A stretch of 64,000 nucleotides of DNA from Viridibacillus sp050279675 (GTDB taxonomy: Bacteria; Bacillota; Bacilli; Bacillales_A; Planococcaceae), in NCBI RefSeq assembly GCF_050279675.1, contig NZ_JBNNUK010000002.1:124001-188000 (forward strand), written 5' to 3'. The first letter of the stretch is position 1. The number at the start of each line of letters is the position of its first letter. Under the pieces are notes generated by a model that made no database searches, was not told the DNA's origin, and worked only from the letters and a program-made list of their open reading frames with translations. The position numbers were made by a program, and so were the translations under genes. Below are positions 26,607-34,569 of the stretch, piece by piece.

Positions 26607-27137
26607 TTAAGCCATTATAAACCGTATTAATCCTAATATCGCAAAGCAAAACAGTATTATACCCGCTCCGATGCCGGTTATAGCGCTATTGGCTACTTTA
26701 AGCTTTTTAGAGAGAAATACTGAAATGATTGAGATTACTATGAGTAAAGTTGCTAAGAGATATAAAGTGGAATCTTGGAAGATGCTTTTTAACCCGATAA
26801 AATGTATGCCGACGATAAAGGCTACCCAAGAAGCCACGTAGTCTTTTCTTTTATTTTTAATCAATAAGAAAGAGCCGATCCCTGCTACGATGAATTCGGC
26901 AAACAGGTAGATTAAGTAACTCTTGAATGCACCCGCTTCCGACAATGCGCTTGGTTCATGCCAATTAGTCACGCTTAAATAAATGCCAATTAAGCCTAAT
27001 AAAAGCGAGAATACCGATGCAATACCAAGATATTTTCGCCAGCTTTCTCTCGGTTTTTCCTGTGCCCATCCAAACCAGCTCGATCCAAACACACCGAAAA
27101 TCGCCATGTACATTGCGTAGTCTCTAACAAAATCCAT
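26607..27137 (-). CDS. Six-helix membrane protein, unknown
   Basis: A 176-residue protein with about six evenly spaced transmembrane helices. The N-terminal segment reads FGSSWFGWAQEKPRESWRKYLG. Polar loops are short and there is no known transport or enzyme motif. The family is not recognised; small polytopic proteins of this kind occur widely in bacilli. GAGGGGGAAA lies 5-9 bases before the ATG. Monocistronic. Confidence 0.65.
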   Translation of the reverse strand: MDFVRDYAMYMAIFGVFGSSWFGWAQEKPRESWRKYLGIASVFSLLLGLIGIYLSVTNWHEPSALSEAGAFKSYLIYLFAEFIVAGIGSFLLIKNKRKDYVASWVAFIVGIHFIGLKSIFQDSTLYLLATLLIVISIISVFLSKKLKVANSAITGIGAGIILFCFAILGLIRFIMA

Positions 27138-27289
27138 CTGATTTCCCCCTCTTTTTTTACGATTTGAGAATCTTCGATGTCTTTAAGAAAAATGTGCTCA
27201 TTAATTTATACAATTTTTTTTATGGTGATATGACCTTTTTCTAGAGGTACTTATGTCTTAATAGAATATATTCGTTATTAAATAAAATA

Positions 27290-27326
27290 CAAAAACCCCG
27301 TATTCCACAAAGGATACGGGGTTTTT
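27290..27326. terminator. Bidirectional terminator
   Basis: AAAAACCCCGTATCC-type stem (ACCCCGTATTC with GGATACGGGGT) flanked by A- and T-runs, downstream of the LCP gene. Confidence 0.9.
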
Positions 27327-27337
27327 GTATTTAGGTT

Positions 27338-28261
27338 CTATTTTAATGAAAGATGAGTGTTTAACGTTTGTTTAATTTCACTTAGCTCATTTGCATCAGG
27401 GTAATAGTACCATACCCCTGCTTCTTTTCCTCCATTGCCTTTTTCAAATTGAATTTGCTCTATATTTTTATTCAATGATTTATATTGTTTCTGAATATTT
27501 AACATTTCATTCAATGTGAAATTCGTTTTAATATTATCTCCTAAATTACCAAGGATATTGTCTAATTTTAGTAACGACGATAGATTTGTTCCTTTATCTA
27601 AAACGGCTTCAATAAGTTGCTTTTGTCTAATTTGACGACCAAAGTCTCCTCGAGGATCTTCATAACGAATACGAGAGAATATTAGCGCTTCTTTACCATT
27701 CAACTCTATCTCGCCTTTCGGGAAGTGATAGTTTTTGTATGTTAAATCCATATCATTTACAACTGTGACACCATTTAACGTATCAATTATATCTTTAAAG
27801 CCTTCCATGTTTACTTTCACATAATAATCAATTGGGATATCTAAAAAGTTTTCTACTGTTGCAATAGCCATTTCTGATCCGCCACGAGCATAAGCATGAT
27901 TAATTTTCTCTACTGTTCCATTCCCTACGATTTCAGTCTTTGTGTCACGAGGAATACTTAACATTTTCACTGATTCTTCTTTGGGATTGACTGTAAGGAC
28001 GATCATTGTATCTGATCTACCGGAATCATTAGCTCTTTCATCTACACCTAACAATAATACAGAGAATGGATCTTGTTTTTTAATAGATATATCATTTACT
28101 CTCTTATCTGTTTTATTTACAGGCTCATGCATGTTACCAAGAGCGGAATTGAAAGAATTATATAGGCTAAATGCGTAGCCACCTACTCCTATTACTAATA
28201 ACAGTACAATACCAAGTATAATTTGGTATTTCTTCTGTTTATACCACTTTTTTTCTTCCAT
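27338..28261 (-). CDS. LytR-CpsA-Psr (LCP) family cell-wall ligase
   Basis: A 307-residue LCP protein that transfers lipid-linked wall polymers such as teichoic acid onto peptidoglycan. It has an N-terminal transmembrane helix (about residues 12-31) and an extracellular LCP domain with LLGVDERANDSGRSDTM, the Arg-rich pocket SIPRDTK and a late FSRIRYEDPRGDFGRQ motif, so both conserved catalytic Arg regions are present. The second ATG (28261) is preferred because TTAGGAGA lies 6 bases upstream; the first ATG at 28267 touches the site. It carries its own terminator. Confidence 0.9.
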   Translation of the reverse strand: MEEKKWYKQKKYQIILGIVLLLVIGVGGYAFSLYNSFNSALGNMHEPVNKTDKRVNDISIKKQDPFSVLLLGVDERANDSGRSDTMIVLTVNPKEESVKMLSIPRDTKTEIVGNGTVEKINHAYARGGSEMAIATVENFLDIPIDYYVKVNMEGFKDIIDTLNGVTVVNDMDLTYKNYHFPKGEIELNGKEALIFSRIRYEDPRGDFGRQIRQKQLIEAVLDKGTNLSSLLKLDNILGNLGDNIKTNFTLNEMLNIQKQYKSLNKNIEQIQFEKGNGGKEAGVWYYYPDANELSEIKQTLNTHLSLK

Positions 28262-28424
28262 CTTCATTCTCCTAATCTTTCTAATATATATTAACTTCTT
28301 TTATTATTGGAATCTTCCTTAAATTTCATAATTTTAGTGAAAATCATGAAATCTAATACTTATAACGATAGAATTGTTTAAATGGTTGCCATAGAATATT
28401 ATAAAAATTTTTCTTGAAAGGTCA

Positions 28425-28450
28425 ACAAAAAAGAGCTGCTTCAGCAACTC
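28425..28450 (-). terminator. Terminator of RSH-like gene
   Basis: On the minus strand GAGTTGCT pairs with AGCAGCTC, followed by TTTTTTG. Confidence 0.82.
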
Positions 28451-28474
28451 CATGACAGTAACCCTATTTAATTA

Positions 28475-29875
28475 CTAATTTAATAAATCATTAATTTCTT
28501 TAATTGCTTTTGAAGTTTGAGCATGAACTAACCAATCAGCTCTGACCATTTCTTTATTTGTCGTAAGTATTTCTACAATTTCCATATCATTAAGTACATG
28601 ATGTATGGGCTTCAGTGCGCCATTTACCGAAGCAGCAGACATATATTTAGCTAATTGAGAATTTAATGTAAATGCGAAATCGATAATCGTTGAGCCTTTA
28701 GGTAAAGAGACGGCATCCATTTTAGGTGTATAAACAGTAATTACCCTTTGAAGCAATTCGAAAGCTATTAAATCATAAAATTCGATTGGTGAATTTGAAA
28801 TGGATTTTACTGTGTGTATAGCATCCCCTAACAAATCTCTACTTAAAGTTGTAATTTCACTACTTGATAAATCATTCTTTAATAATGCAAATACCCCGGT
28901 ATCATTTAGTTTTTTATCATACTCACACTGAATTATAAAGTTTACTTCAATATTGTCGACAAGTACTTTGGTCTTTAATTGTTTTAAAAAAGGACTTTTC
29001 GCTAGTGCAATATTATCCATTAATTGATTTTCTAATGGTGTATATAGATTATGTATTATTCCAAGTGCAGTATAACAATTCAGTGGTGAATTTGTCATTA
29101 CTTTTATTGAGAATAAATCAGATATAGCGTGTTCTTCTAGTAAGAGGCAATAAGATCGGTATAAGGGTTCTTTACCCCAATCCAAACCTATAATTAGAGA
29201 ACACCCTTCCCTTTGTACTTCCGCAGAGCACCTTAAAAAGATACCCGCAAATTTATCAGAGTAATTGTTCATTAACCTTTGAACTGTAATAGACTTTGGT
29301 GGGTTCAAATAACTGAATGATAATGCCTCCAACTCCTCTTGAATTCTGTACAATCCTAGTCGCTCAGCAAGAGGTGCAAAAAAGATAATTGTTTCATTTG
29401 CATAAGGGATTTTCTTTTCAACTTTTTTTATTGAAAGGGTCCTCATGTTATGCAATCGATCTGCAATCTTAATGACAGCAACTCTAATATCAATAATAGA
29501 AGCAGTAAGCAATTTTTCTGAATTGATGGCACTGTATTCTTCTTTTTCGAGTAAACCTTTCTCGACTTTGGTTAAGCCCTCTACAATGGTAGAGACTTGT
29601 TTACCAAATTTAAGTTGAATTTCATCGATTGAAATATCCGTATCTTCGACTACGTCATGAAGTAATGCTGAAATTAATGAGGTTATATCAGCCCTATATT
29701 CCAAAAGTATTTCGCATACCGCTACCGGATGCGTGATATAAGGCTCTCCTGTAGCCCTTTTTTGTCCATGATGTGCCCTATCAGCAAAAGTAATAACTTT
29801 TTCTAATAGCTCTATTTCACTTTGTGTCAGATAATTGCTCAGTTGAATTAAACGCTCTTTTAAAGCATCTATCAT
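28475..29875 (-). CDS. RelA/SpoT homologue: (p)ppGpp hydrolase domain with eroded synthetase
   Basis: A 466-residue RSH-type protein. The N-terminal HD hydrolase is complete: His49 (YITHPV), His73-Asp74 (LLHDVVEDT, with Glu77-Asp78) and Asp139 (IADRLHNMRTL) match the Mn-binding set of Rel hydrolases. The middle region (about 190-350) keeps the synthetase fold trace (CYTALGIIHNLYTPL) but has lost the GTP/ATP signature: the usual Tyr-Gln-Ser-Leu-His segment is LKQLKTK and the EVQIRT strand is EVNFIIQ. A TGS domain follows (ITVYTPKMDAVSLPKGSTIIDFA, about 385-445). The C-terminal zinc-finger and ACT domains of Rel are absent. It probably only degrades alarmone. Confidence 0.85.
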   Translation of the reverse strand: MIDALKERLIQLSNYLTQSEIELLEKVITFADRAHHGQKRATGEPYITHPVAVCEILLEYRADITSLISALLHDVVEDTDISIDEIQLKFGKQVSTIVEGLTKVEKGLLEKEEYSAINSEKLLTASIIDIRVAVIKIADRLHNMRTLSIKKVEKKIPYANETIIFFAPLAERLGLYRIQEELEALSFSYLNPPKSITVQRLMNNYSDKFAGIFLRCSAEVQREGCSLIIGLDWGKEPLYRSYCLLLEEHAISDLFSIKVMTNSPLNCYTALGIIHNLYTPLENQLMDNIALAKSPFLKQLKTKVLVDNIEVNFIIQCEYDKKLNDTGVFALLKNDLSSSEITTLSRDLLGDAIHTVKSISNSPIEFYDLIAFELLQRVITVYTPKMDAVSLPKGSTIIDFAFTLNSQLAKYMSAASVNGALKPIHHVLNDMEIVEILTTNKEMVRADWLVHAQTSKAIKEINDLLN

Positions 29876-30310
29876 GATATCAACCCCATTTTTTCTATAA
29901 TTATAACATTAAGGGTTAATTTTACAATAAAAGTAATGTAGTAAGTTTTATATACGAAACCATTGATGTGAAAATGACTTTATACGCCTTTTTAATTTCT
30001 AAGGTTTCTTAGTCGATCCAAATCTCCATTAAAAAGAAACTTGCCTACAATTAGAATCGTCTATAATGGCTCTTTTTGTGTAGATTGTTTCATCTTAAAA
30101 ATGCTGAATATGTTTTAATTAACCGTTTTTCTACTTATTGAATATGGAACATATTTGGCTTAATACCTGATTTTAAGGATTTTTAGACCGGATTATAAAA
30201 CAACTATCCGGTTATTTAAAAAATAATTTTAAAAAACTACATCATTGAACCCAAACACACTTTCAATATTGACATAGAATGAACTATCAGATGTATAGGA
30301 GGTGTACAGT
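29876..30310. other. Gap without genes
   Basis: No coding frame with a ribosome site was found. A short inverted repeat CCGGAT...ATCCGG (about 30188-30212) and a possible -35/-10 pair, TTGACA and TGTATA, just before the YjcZ-like gene are the only signals. Confidence 0.4.
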
Positions 30311-30472
30311 ATGGGCAATACAATGGGCAATACAAGTGGCGGATACGACGGTGGTTCACGTAGTGGATCAGGCTTCGCATTACTTATCGTTCTGTTTATT
30401 CTTTTAATTATTATTGGCGCAAGTTTCATGAACTATGGTGGCGGTGGATACGGTGGCGGTGGCTACTGTTAG
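30311..30472 (+). CDS. YjcZ-family tiny glycine-rich membrane protein
   Basis: A 53-residue protein with the typical order of the family: a Gly/Ser-rich head (GNTSGGYDGGSRSGSG), one transmembrane helix (FALLIVLFILLIIIGASF) and a Gly-Tyr tail ending GGGYC. Relatives such as B. subtilis YjcZ are linked to sporulation. AGGAGGTG lies 5-9 bases before the ATG. A strong terminator follows 46 bp later. It was found by reading the sequence, because it is too short for a usual length cut-off. Confidence 0.88.
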   Translation: MGNTMGNTSGGYDGGSRSGSGFALLIVLFILLIIIGASFMNYGGGGYGGGGYC

Positions 30473-30515
30473 GTAGCTATAATTGACACTGTTGGATAAA
30501 AATCATAATCCACCA

Positions 30516-30551
30516 AAAAGAGGCAGGTTTATAAAACCTGCCTCTTTTATT
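30516..30551 (+). terminator. Terminator of YjcZ-like gene
   Basis: AAGAGGCAGGTTT pairs with AAACCTGCCTCTT, followed by T residues. Confidence 0.9.
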
Positions 30552-30641
30552 GTTTTATAACGAAAAACATTGGGTTCCATTTACACTTTTTACATTAAGG
30601 GTAAAGAATAAAAGAGCACAATAATTTAAGGAGGAATTGAC

Positions 30642-30779
30642 ATAAAAAACAACTTAAGTCAAAAAATTGTAGTTGTATATGGTAAACAGGCAGTATTAAA
30701 TAAAATTGAAGAATTAATATCCGGTGGAATTAATAGCACTATTATTATTATTATTTTGTGCTATTTAAACGAATTTTAG
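30642..30779 (+). pseudogene. Short gene lacking ATG, or near-cognate ATA start
   Basis: A strong AAGGAGG site is followed seven bases later not by ATG but by ATA, which opens a 45-codon frame reading IKNNLSQKIVVVYGKQAVLN and ending in poly-Ile (from ATT repeats) and CYLNEF. The N-terminal part looks protein-like; the ATT run and end look like junction sequence. It overlaps the 3' end of the convergent gene at 30751. I read it as a truncated gene with a mutated start. The family is unknown. Confidence 0.4.
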
Positions 30780-31317
30780 CATTTTTCAACATCCCGAAAG
30801 CAAGACCCATCATTAAACCAATACCTGTGATAATAAAGAATAATAAACCAATACTCTCTTTTAACACAACCATTTGCAATATAACCCCTAATAACGCACC
30901 TAACGTTAAACCGATGAACATAAATGCTGCGTAATATAGCCCAATTGCTTCCTCTATATTTGGTTCGAGATATTGCATCCATTTCGCATTTCTATCTAAC
31001 ATAGGATTATCTGGATTTTCAACTGCAAACGATGCCTTAGCCTTTTCAAATGCATCTGCTTCAGAGATGCCTTCTTCTATCATCAAATCTTGAATATAAT
31101 CGTCCATATAACTCATTAATTCTTCTTGAGCTTCCTTATTCTTTTGTGATGACCATTTAAATTTAGCAGCCGTCTTCTTCGCCTCCCCTAATGTTTGATT
31201 CGCTTGAATCGCAAGTTCTTCAAAGTATGTAAGCTCGTTACTGTCACTTACACTTAACTTAGTATTCTGCTTCACGAAATGATTGATTTTGTTTTTTGTT
31301 TCTTTACTTAATGTCAT
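30751..31317 (-). CDS. Membrane protein of PadR operon (DUF1700/DUF1129-like)
   Basis: A 188-residue protein with a charged helical cytosolic half (about residues 1-125; it contains EELMSYMDDYIQDLMIEEG, then SEADAFEKAKASF) and two C-terminal transmembrane helices (about 130-150 and 155-178). Genes with this build regularly follow a PadR regulator. The helical part resembles the permease-prefix/DUF1700 module thought to act with the regulator on envelope stress or efflux. It starts one base after the PadR stop, so the two are coupled and share the repeat-containing promoter at 31698-31727. Confidence 0.7.
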   Translation of the reverse strand: MTLSKETKNKINHFVKQNTKLSVSDSNELTYFEELAIQANQTLGEAKKTAAKFKWSSQKNKEAQEELMSYMDDYIQDLMIEEGISEADAFEKAKASFAVENPDNPMLDRNAKWMQYLEPNIEEAIGLYYAAFMFIGLTLGALLGVILQMVVLKESIGLLFFIITGIGLMMGLAFGMLKNAKIRLNSTK

Positions 31318-31318
31318 A

Positions 31319-31651
31319 TTAATCGACTCCTTCCAAAAATTGATCCATTAATTGTTTCATGAAAAGCCATTCCGTCTTTTTATGGCTTAAATAATCTTTT
31401 CCTGTATTCGTGAGATGATAGTACTTTCTCCTGGCCGCTGCACTTCCTTCTTGCCAATAGCTCGTTACATAGCCATTTTTCTCTAAACGTTTAAATGATA
31501 AATACAAAGTTCCTTCTTTTATTTCGAATGAATTCTTACTTAGTTTTTTAACTTCTTTACTTAGATCATAGCCATACATATCATCATGGTAAAGCAAGCT
31601 TAATATGATTGTGTCTATATAACCTCGTAATATCTCCTTATCAATTTCCAC
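31319..31651 (-). CDS. PadR family transcriptional regulator
   Basis: A 110-residue PadR repressor. It has a winged helix-turn-helix (about residues 8-80; ILRGYIDTIILSLLYHDDMY, GTLYLSFKRLEKNGYVTSYW) and a basic wing (AARRKYYHLTNTGKDYL), then a dimerisation helix. GTG 31651 is chosen because GAAGGAGAG lies upstream; the ATG at 31672 has no site. It leads an operon with the DUF1700-like membrane gene. A long inverted repeat over its promoter (31673-31730) suggests autorepression. Confidence 0.88.
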   Translation of the reverse strand: MEIDKEILRGYIDTIILSLLYHDDMYGYDLSKEVKKLSKNSFEIKEGTLYLSFKRLEKNGYVTSYWQEGSAAARRKYYHLTNTGKDYLSHKKTEWLFMKQLMDQFLEGVD

Positions 31652-31672
31652 GTAATTCTCTCCTTCAACCAT

Positions 31673-31730
31673 ACATTGCTTTGTTAGGTATAAACAGATT
31701 ATAAAACATGTATACCTTATAAAGCAATGT
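31673..31730. promoter_or_regulatory. PadR promoter with inverted-repeat operator
   Basis: Two 20-bp arms (31673-31692 and 31711-31730) are complementary apart from two mismatches (ACATTGCTTTGTTAGGTATA against TATACCTTATAAAGCAATGT). A minus-strand promoter lies within it: TTGCTT at 31727-31722, an 18-bp spacer and TATAAT at 31703-31698. One arm covers the -35 box and the other the transcription start region. Binding by the PadR protein encoded just downstream is the obvious inference. Confidence 0.75.
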
Positions 31731-31906
31731 ATAGTTTAAAGTAAGGTATAAATAGCTCTTACTTGTATGAATGAATCCGTTTATAAAGCGTTCATCTACA
31801 CTGTTTAAATGGTTTTTAATGTAAATTAAAAAATAAATAATTCTTAAAATAAAGGGGTTATAGCATTTTTCTAGAAGTTTAAAATATACTGGCACTATTG
31901 GGAGGA

Positions 31907-31951
31907 GTGAAGGAATTATCTTTAATCTCAAAGGGAGTTTACCTTATATAA
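31907..31951 (+). CDS. Possible 14-codon leader peptide overlapping the Lon-like gene
   Basis: GTG at 31907 sits right after GGGAGGA and opens a frame reading MKELSLISKGVYLI, whose stop TAA overlaps the next ATG (TAATG). The following gene has no close ribosome site of its own. Either the peptide couples translation of the protease gene, or a single-base frameshift split the original N-terminus, since the peptide looks like a natural start for a membrane protein. Confidence 0.45.
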   Translation: MKELSLISKGVYLI

Positions 31952-32814
31952 TGGCTGTAATTATAACGATGATTTATTATTTCGTATTTCTGTTTTTGTA
32001 TCTTCAAGATGTAATTAGTGGAGTTTCTTTTGTAGTTATTTTATTACTTAGCTTAATCCTTTTATCGATTGCCCTTATTGTGTATTGGAAAAAACGTGCT
32101 ATCAAACGAAAAATCATATTAACTACATCGTTGATGACCCTACTATTTTGTTACGAACTGCCCCTACTATTTTATGATTCTTACAAACACGCTGCATATA
32201 GGTATACGGCCCCTCTAGAAGTATACACTGGTTCAGGAATCTATTTATTAGGAGTAAATAGAGTTGTTTTCCAATTCACTGAAAACAAAAAAGCTGTTAT
32301 CGACCTTTTAAACGAACAACAATCAGACTATTTGGATATTACTAAGATCACCAATTCGGATCGATACGGAAGTAAGAACCTTCAATTACTGAAATGGTTC
32401 CATCTTGGGGAAGATAGCGTAGATCAAATGAGAGGAAACGTGAATCATTTTTTAGGACTGGAAGATGAGCATATTAATGATTTTTTAAATAGCGATCAAA
32501 TTGAAGGGAGTAGTGCTGGATTAGGTTTAGCGTTGACAGGACTAATATTGAAAGGCGATTTGCAAAATGAATTGAAAATCGCTGTAACGGGAGCAATAAG
32601 CGAAACGGGAGACGTAATACCAATTGGGATTTTAAAAGAAAAAATGCAAATTGCTGAGAAATCCGGTTTTTCATTGATGATCATCCCAAGTGCAAATAGA
32701 AAAGAAGCTATGGAAATACAAAAGAAACTAAACGTAAGCATAAAAATTCTTGATGTTGCTCAAGTAGATGAAGCAGTTCAACTGATTAATGAATTAAACA
32801 AAAAAAGTAAATGA
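31951..32814 (+). CDS. Membrane-bound Lon-like (S16) protease
   Basis: A 287-residue protein with three N-terminal transmembrane helices (about residues 1-22, 25-45 and 50-70) and a C-terminal Lon-type proteolytic domain. The Ser-Lys dyad is visible: Ser in EGSSAGLGLALT (near residue 190) and Lys in PIGILKEKMQIAEKSG (near 231), with IAVTGAISETGDVIPIG between them. There is no AAA+ ATPase domain and no PDZ domain. The domain probably faces outside, as in YlbL-type proteins. The substrate is unknown. The start overlaps the stop of a short leader frame. Confidence 0.8.
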   Translation: MAVIITMIYYFVFLFLYLQDVISGVSFVVILLLSLILLSIALIVYWKKRAIKRKIILTTSLMTLLFCYELPLLFYDSYKHAAYRYTAPLEVYTGSGIYLLGVNRVVFQFTENKKAVIDLLNEQQSDYLDITKITNSDRYGSKNLQLLKWFHLGEDSVDQMRGNVNHFLGLEDEHINDFLNSDQIEGSSAGLGLALTGLILKGDLQNELKIAVTGAISETGDVIPIGILKEKMQIAEKSGFSLMIIPSANRKEAMEIQKKLNVSIKILDVAQVDEAVQLINELNKKSK

Positions 32815-32825
32815 ACAATATAAGT

Positions 32826-32873
32826 AAGACACCCTACATTGCGGCTTATAAACAATGTAGGGTGCCTTATTTG
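32826..32873 (+). terminator. Terminator of Lon-like gene
   Basis: AGACACCCTACATTG pairs with CAATGTAGGGTGCCTT, followed by T residues. Confidence 0.88.
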
Positions 32874-32992
32874 TATCTACATTAACAAAGCTGAGAAAAT
32901 AAAGGAAACCTAAGTCTAGATTAGCATGACATAACCAATCTATTAAACTAATTCAAAAGAACATCTTAGTTTCATTAATCTAACCATTCAGC

Positions 32993-33083
32993 CTAAGGCT
33001 GAATGTCTAATAATAACCAGATTAATAGTGGCAAAACTACTATTACAATTAATACGCTTATGAACCAAATTACAGTGTTTCAT
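32993..33083 (-). pseudogene. Single-helix membrane peptide with +1 frameshift
   Basis: On the minus strand AAAAGGTGAAA precedes ATGAAAC. Removing one base after ATGAAA gives a 29-residue peptide, MKTVIWFISVLIVIVVLPLL and then IWLLLDIQP, an ideal membrane helix; the actual frame is polar. So a tiny membrane protein gene seems broken by one extra base, or is read by frameshifting. A perfect stem CATTCAGCC/GGCTGAATG (32985-33005) covers its stop codon. Confidence 0.4.
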
Positions 33084-33227
33084 TTCATTTTCACCTTTTA
33101 AATATTTTAAATCTAATAATTCAATTAGTTCGCGCCTATCCTATATATAATCCATATAACATTTACATAATAATACAATTAAGTTATGCTAAGTACTATT
33201 ATGTAATTAGAAAGAAGGGACTAAATT

Positions 33228-33365
33228 GTGATTATTTTGATAATAATTTGCGCAAATTTCGCTGTATTTGAAGCTGTAAGGAGATTAAATAATAATGTTT
33301 TAGAGCAAACAGAAGAAATAAAAAAAATAGGTGACGAGCTAAAAGAACTTCGTAAACGACTGTAA
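33228..33365 (+). CDS. 45-residue membrane peptide with coiled-coil tail
   Basis: A short gene with a GTG start after AAAGAAGGGA. It encodes one hydrophobic helix (IILIIICANFAVFEAV) followed by a charged amphipathic helix ending KIGDELKELRKRL. The same build is seen in the peptide at 43378-43512, suggesting a common class of single-pass peptides that oligomerise through the tail. Function unknown. It is alone between gene-free stretches. Confidence 0.6.
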   Translation: MIILIIICANFAVFEAVRRLNNNVLEQTEEIKKIGDELKELRKRL

Positions 33366-33407
33366 CACAAATTTTAATAACGAATATGCGAAGTTTCCTT
33401 CAATATC

Positions 33408-33644
33408 TTATTTACTTTGAATACCCAATACTAACTTAAGGGAGTTTCGCTTCTTTTTCATCTTCTTTAAACCCTCCTTTGAATCTAGGATTACTACCAT
33501 TTTAAATAACCAAATTCGAAGATAGAACGATTCAAAAATAATGGGTCCTTTTATACCCCGTTCCTCAAATTCAGAACCGTCCTGTAATTCTGTCTCTGTT
33601 CTAACTATCCACGTATTGCCAATTCCGACTTCAATAAATTTCAT
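33408..33644 (-). CDS. DUF3977 family protein
   Basis: A 78-residue cytosolic protein matching DUF3977: MKFIEVGIGNTWIVRTETEL at the start, an acidic DGSEFEE turn, a YLRIWLFKMVVILDSKEG core and a basic tail. The function is unknown; the family is confined to Firmicutes. The inner ATG at 33644 is chosen because AAGGGGGATC lies 6-10 bases upstream. A longer reading from 33674 has no site. Confidence 0.85.
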   Translation of the reverse strand: MKFIEVGIGNTWIVRTETELQDGSEFEERGIKGPIIFESFYLRIWLFKMVVILDSKEGLKKMKKKRNSLKLVLGIQSK

Positions 33645-33674
33645 TTTTGATCCCCCTTCAAATTTGTACATCAC

Positions 33675-34228
33675 TTAATGTAATTAGTATTTGTCATCTT
33701 ACTATTGGAAAAAAATAGATTGGTAACATTAATAGTAACATATCGAAATTCAAACCTGAATTTACAAAATGACAAATACTTATAAAATATTACTTAATTT
33801 TCCTTCATTCGTCCTAAAATGAATGATTTCTGCAATAAAAAATCAAGTGAAAAATCCTTCGTAAACGCTTATGTATCAACACTTACAAAGTGCTTATCTA
33901 TTAATTGTAGTTGCTGTGAGCGTTCGTGAAAAATAGATTTGTGTATCTTTGTATTCTAAAACGCTATAGTGAATTCAATCTTTCTACTAAATTTCATGTT
34001 TAATTTATATATTATTTTGAATATATAATATCCTTTTCACATTACACTATTTTCAGTTGTCTCATTTCCAATACGTTCGTTTATTTTTGAATTATTAAAT
34101 TTCTCTATTCTTTATCTACCATTATCTAAACTTTAAGTATCCAGGTGTCCAGGTTTCTATACCTACAAACTAGTAACAACCCTTCACTTCTTTCATTTCT
34201 GTATAATGAAGATAACTACTTTAATGAT
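33675..34228. other. 550-bp region without genes
   Basis: Very AT-rich sequence with no supported coding frame on either strand. It lies between the DUF3977 gene and the ileS promoter, and no clear hairpin or repeat was seen. Confidence 0.45.
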
Positions 34229-34257
34229 TTGACAATTTATTTCTGTTCTGTTACCAT
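34229..34257 (+). promoter_or_regulatory. Promoter of ileS T-box transcript
   Basis: A perfect TTGACA (34229-34234), a 17-bp spacer and TACCAT (34252-34257) precede the T-box leader by about 30 bp. Confidence 0.6.
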
Positions 34258-34284
34258 TATGCACAATAAAAGCATACAAATTCG

Positions 34285-34535
34285 TTGAAGAGAAATAGTA
34301 GCTTTACACCTTATTCCCTAGAGAGCTGACAGATCGGTGCAAGTCAGTGTTTAAGTGTAATGTGAAGATCCTCTCTGAGAAGATAGTCTGAAGATTTAGT
34401 AGGTCTATCCGGGTGTCCGCCGTTAAAAGGAACACGTATGATTGTACGTTGCTGAGTGCTATTGAGCGGTTTTCAATAGAATTAGGGTGGTATCGCGGTT
34501 AACCCCGTCCCTTACTTGGGACGGGGTTTTTTGTA
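34285..34535 (+). promoter_or_regulatory. T-box riboswitch leader, isoleucine specific
   Basis: Stem I shows AGAGAG, CGGTG and the specifier GAAG-ATC-CTCTCTGAG (ATC, Ile, at 34368-34370). The T-box core GGGTGGTATCGCGGTTAA is at about 34486-34502, and the terminator ACCCCGTCCC paired with GGGACGGGGT plus a T-run is at 34502-34533. It should respond to uncharged tRNA-Ile. Confidence 0.95.
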
Positions 34536-34569
34536 TGTTTTTATATAATTTAGTATTGGGGCGATATCA

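Noticed and set aside
31665..31931. An 88-codon hydrophobic frame on the minus strand upstream of the PadR gene
   Set aside because: It covers the promoter and operator, has no ribosome site and has the composition expected of AT-rich DNA.
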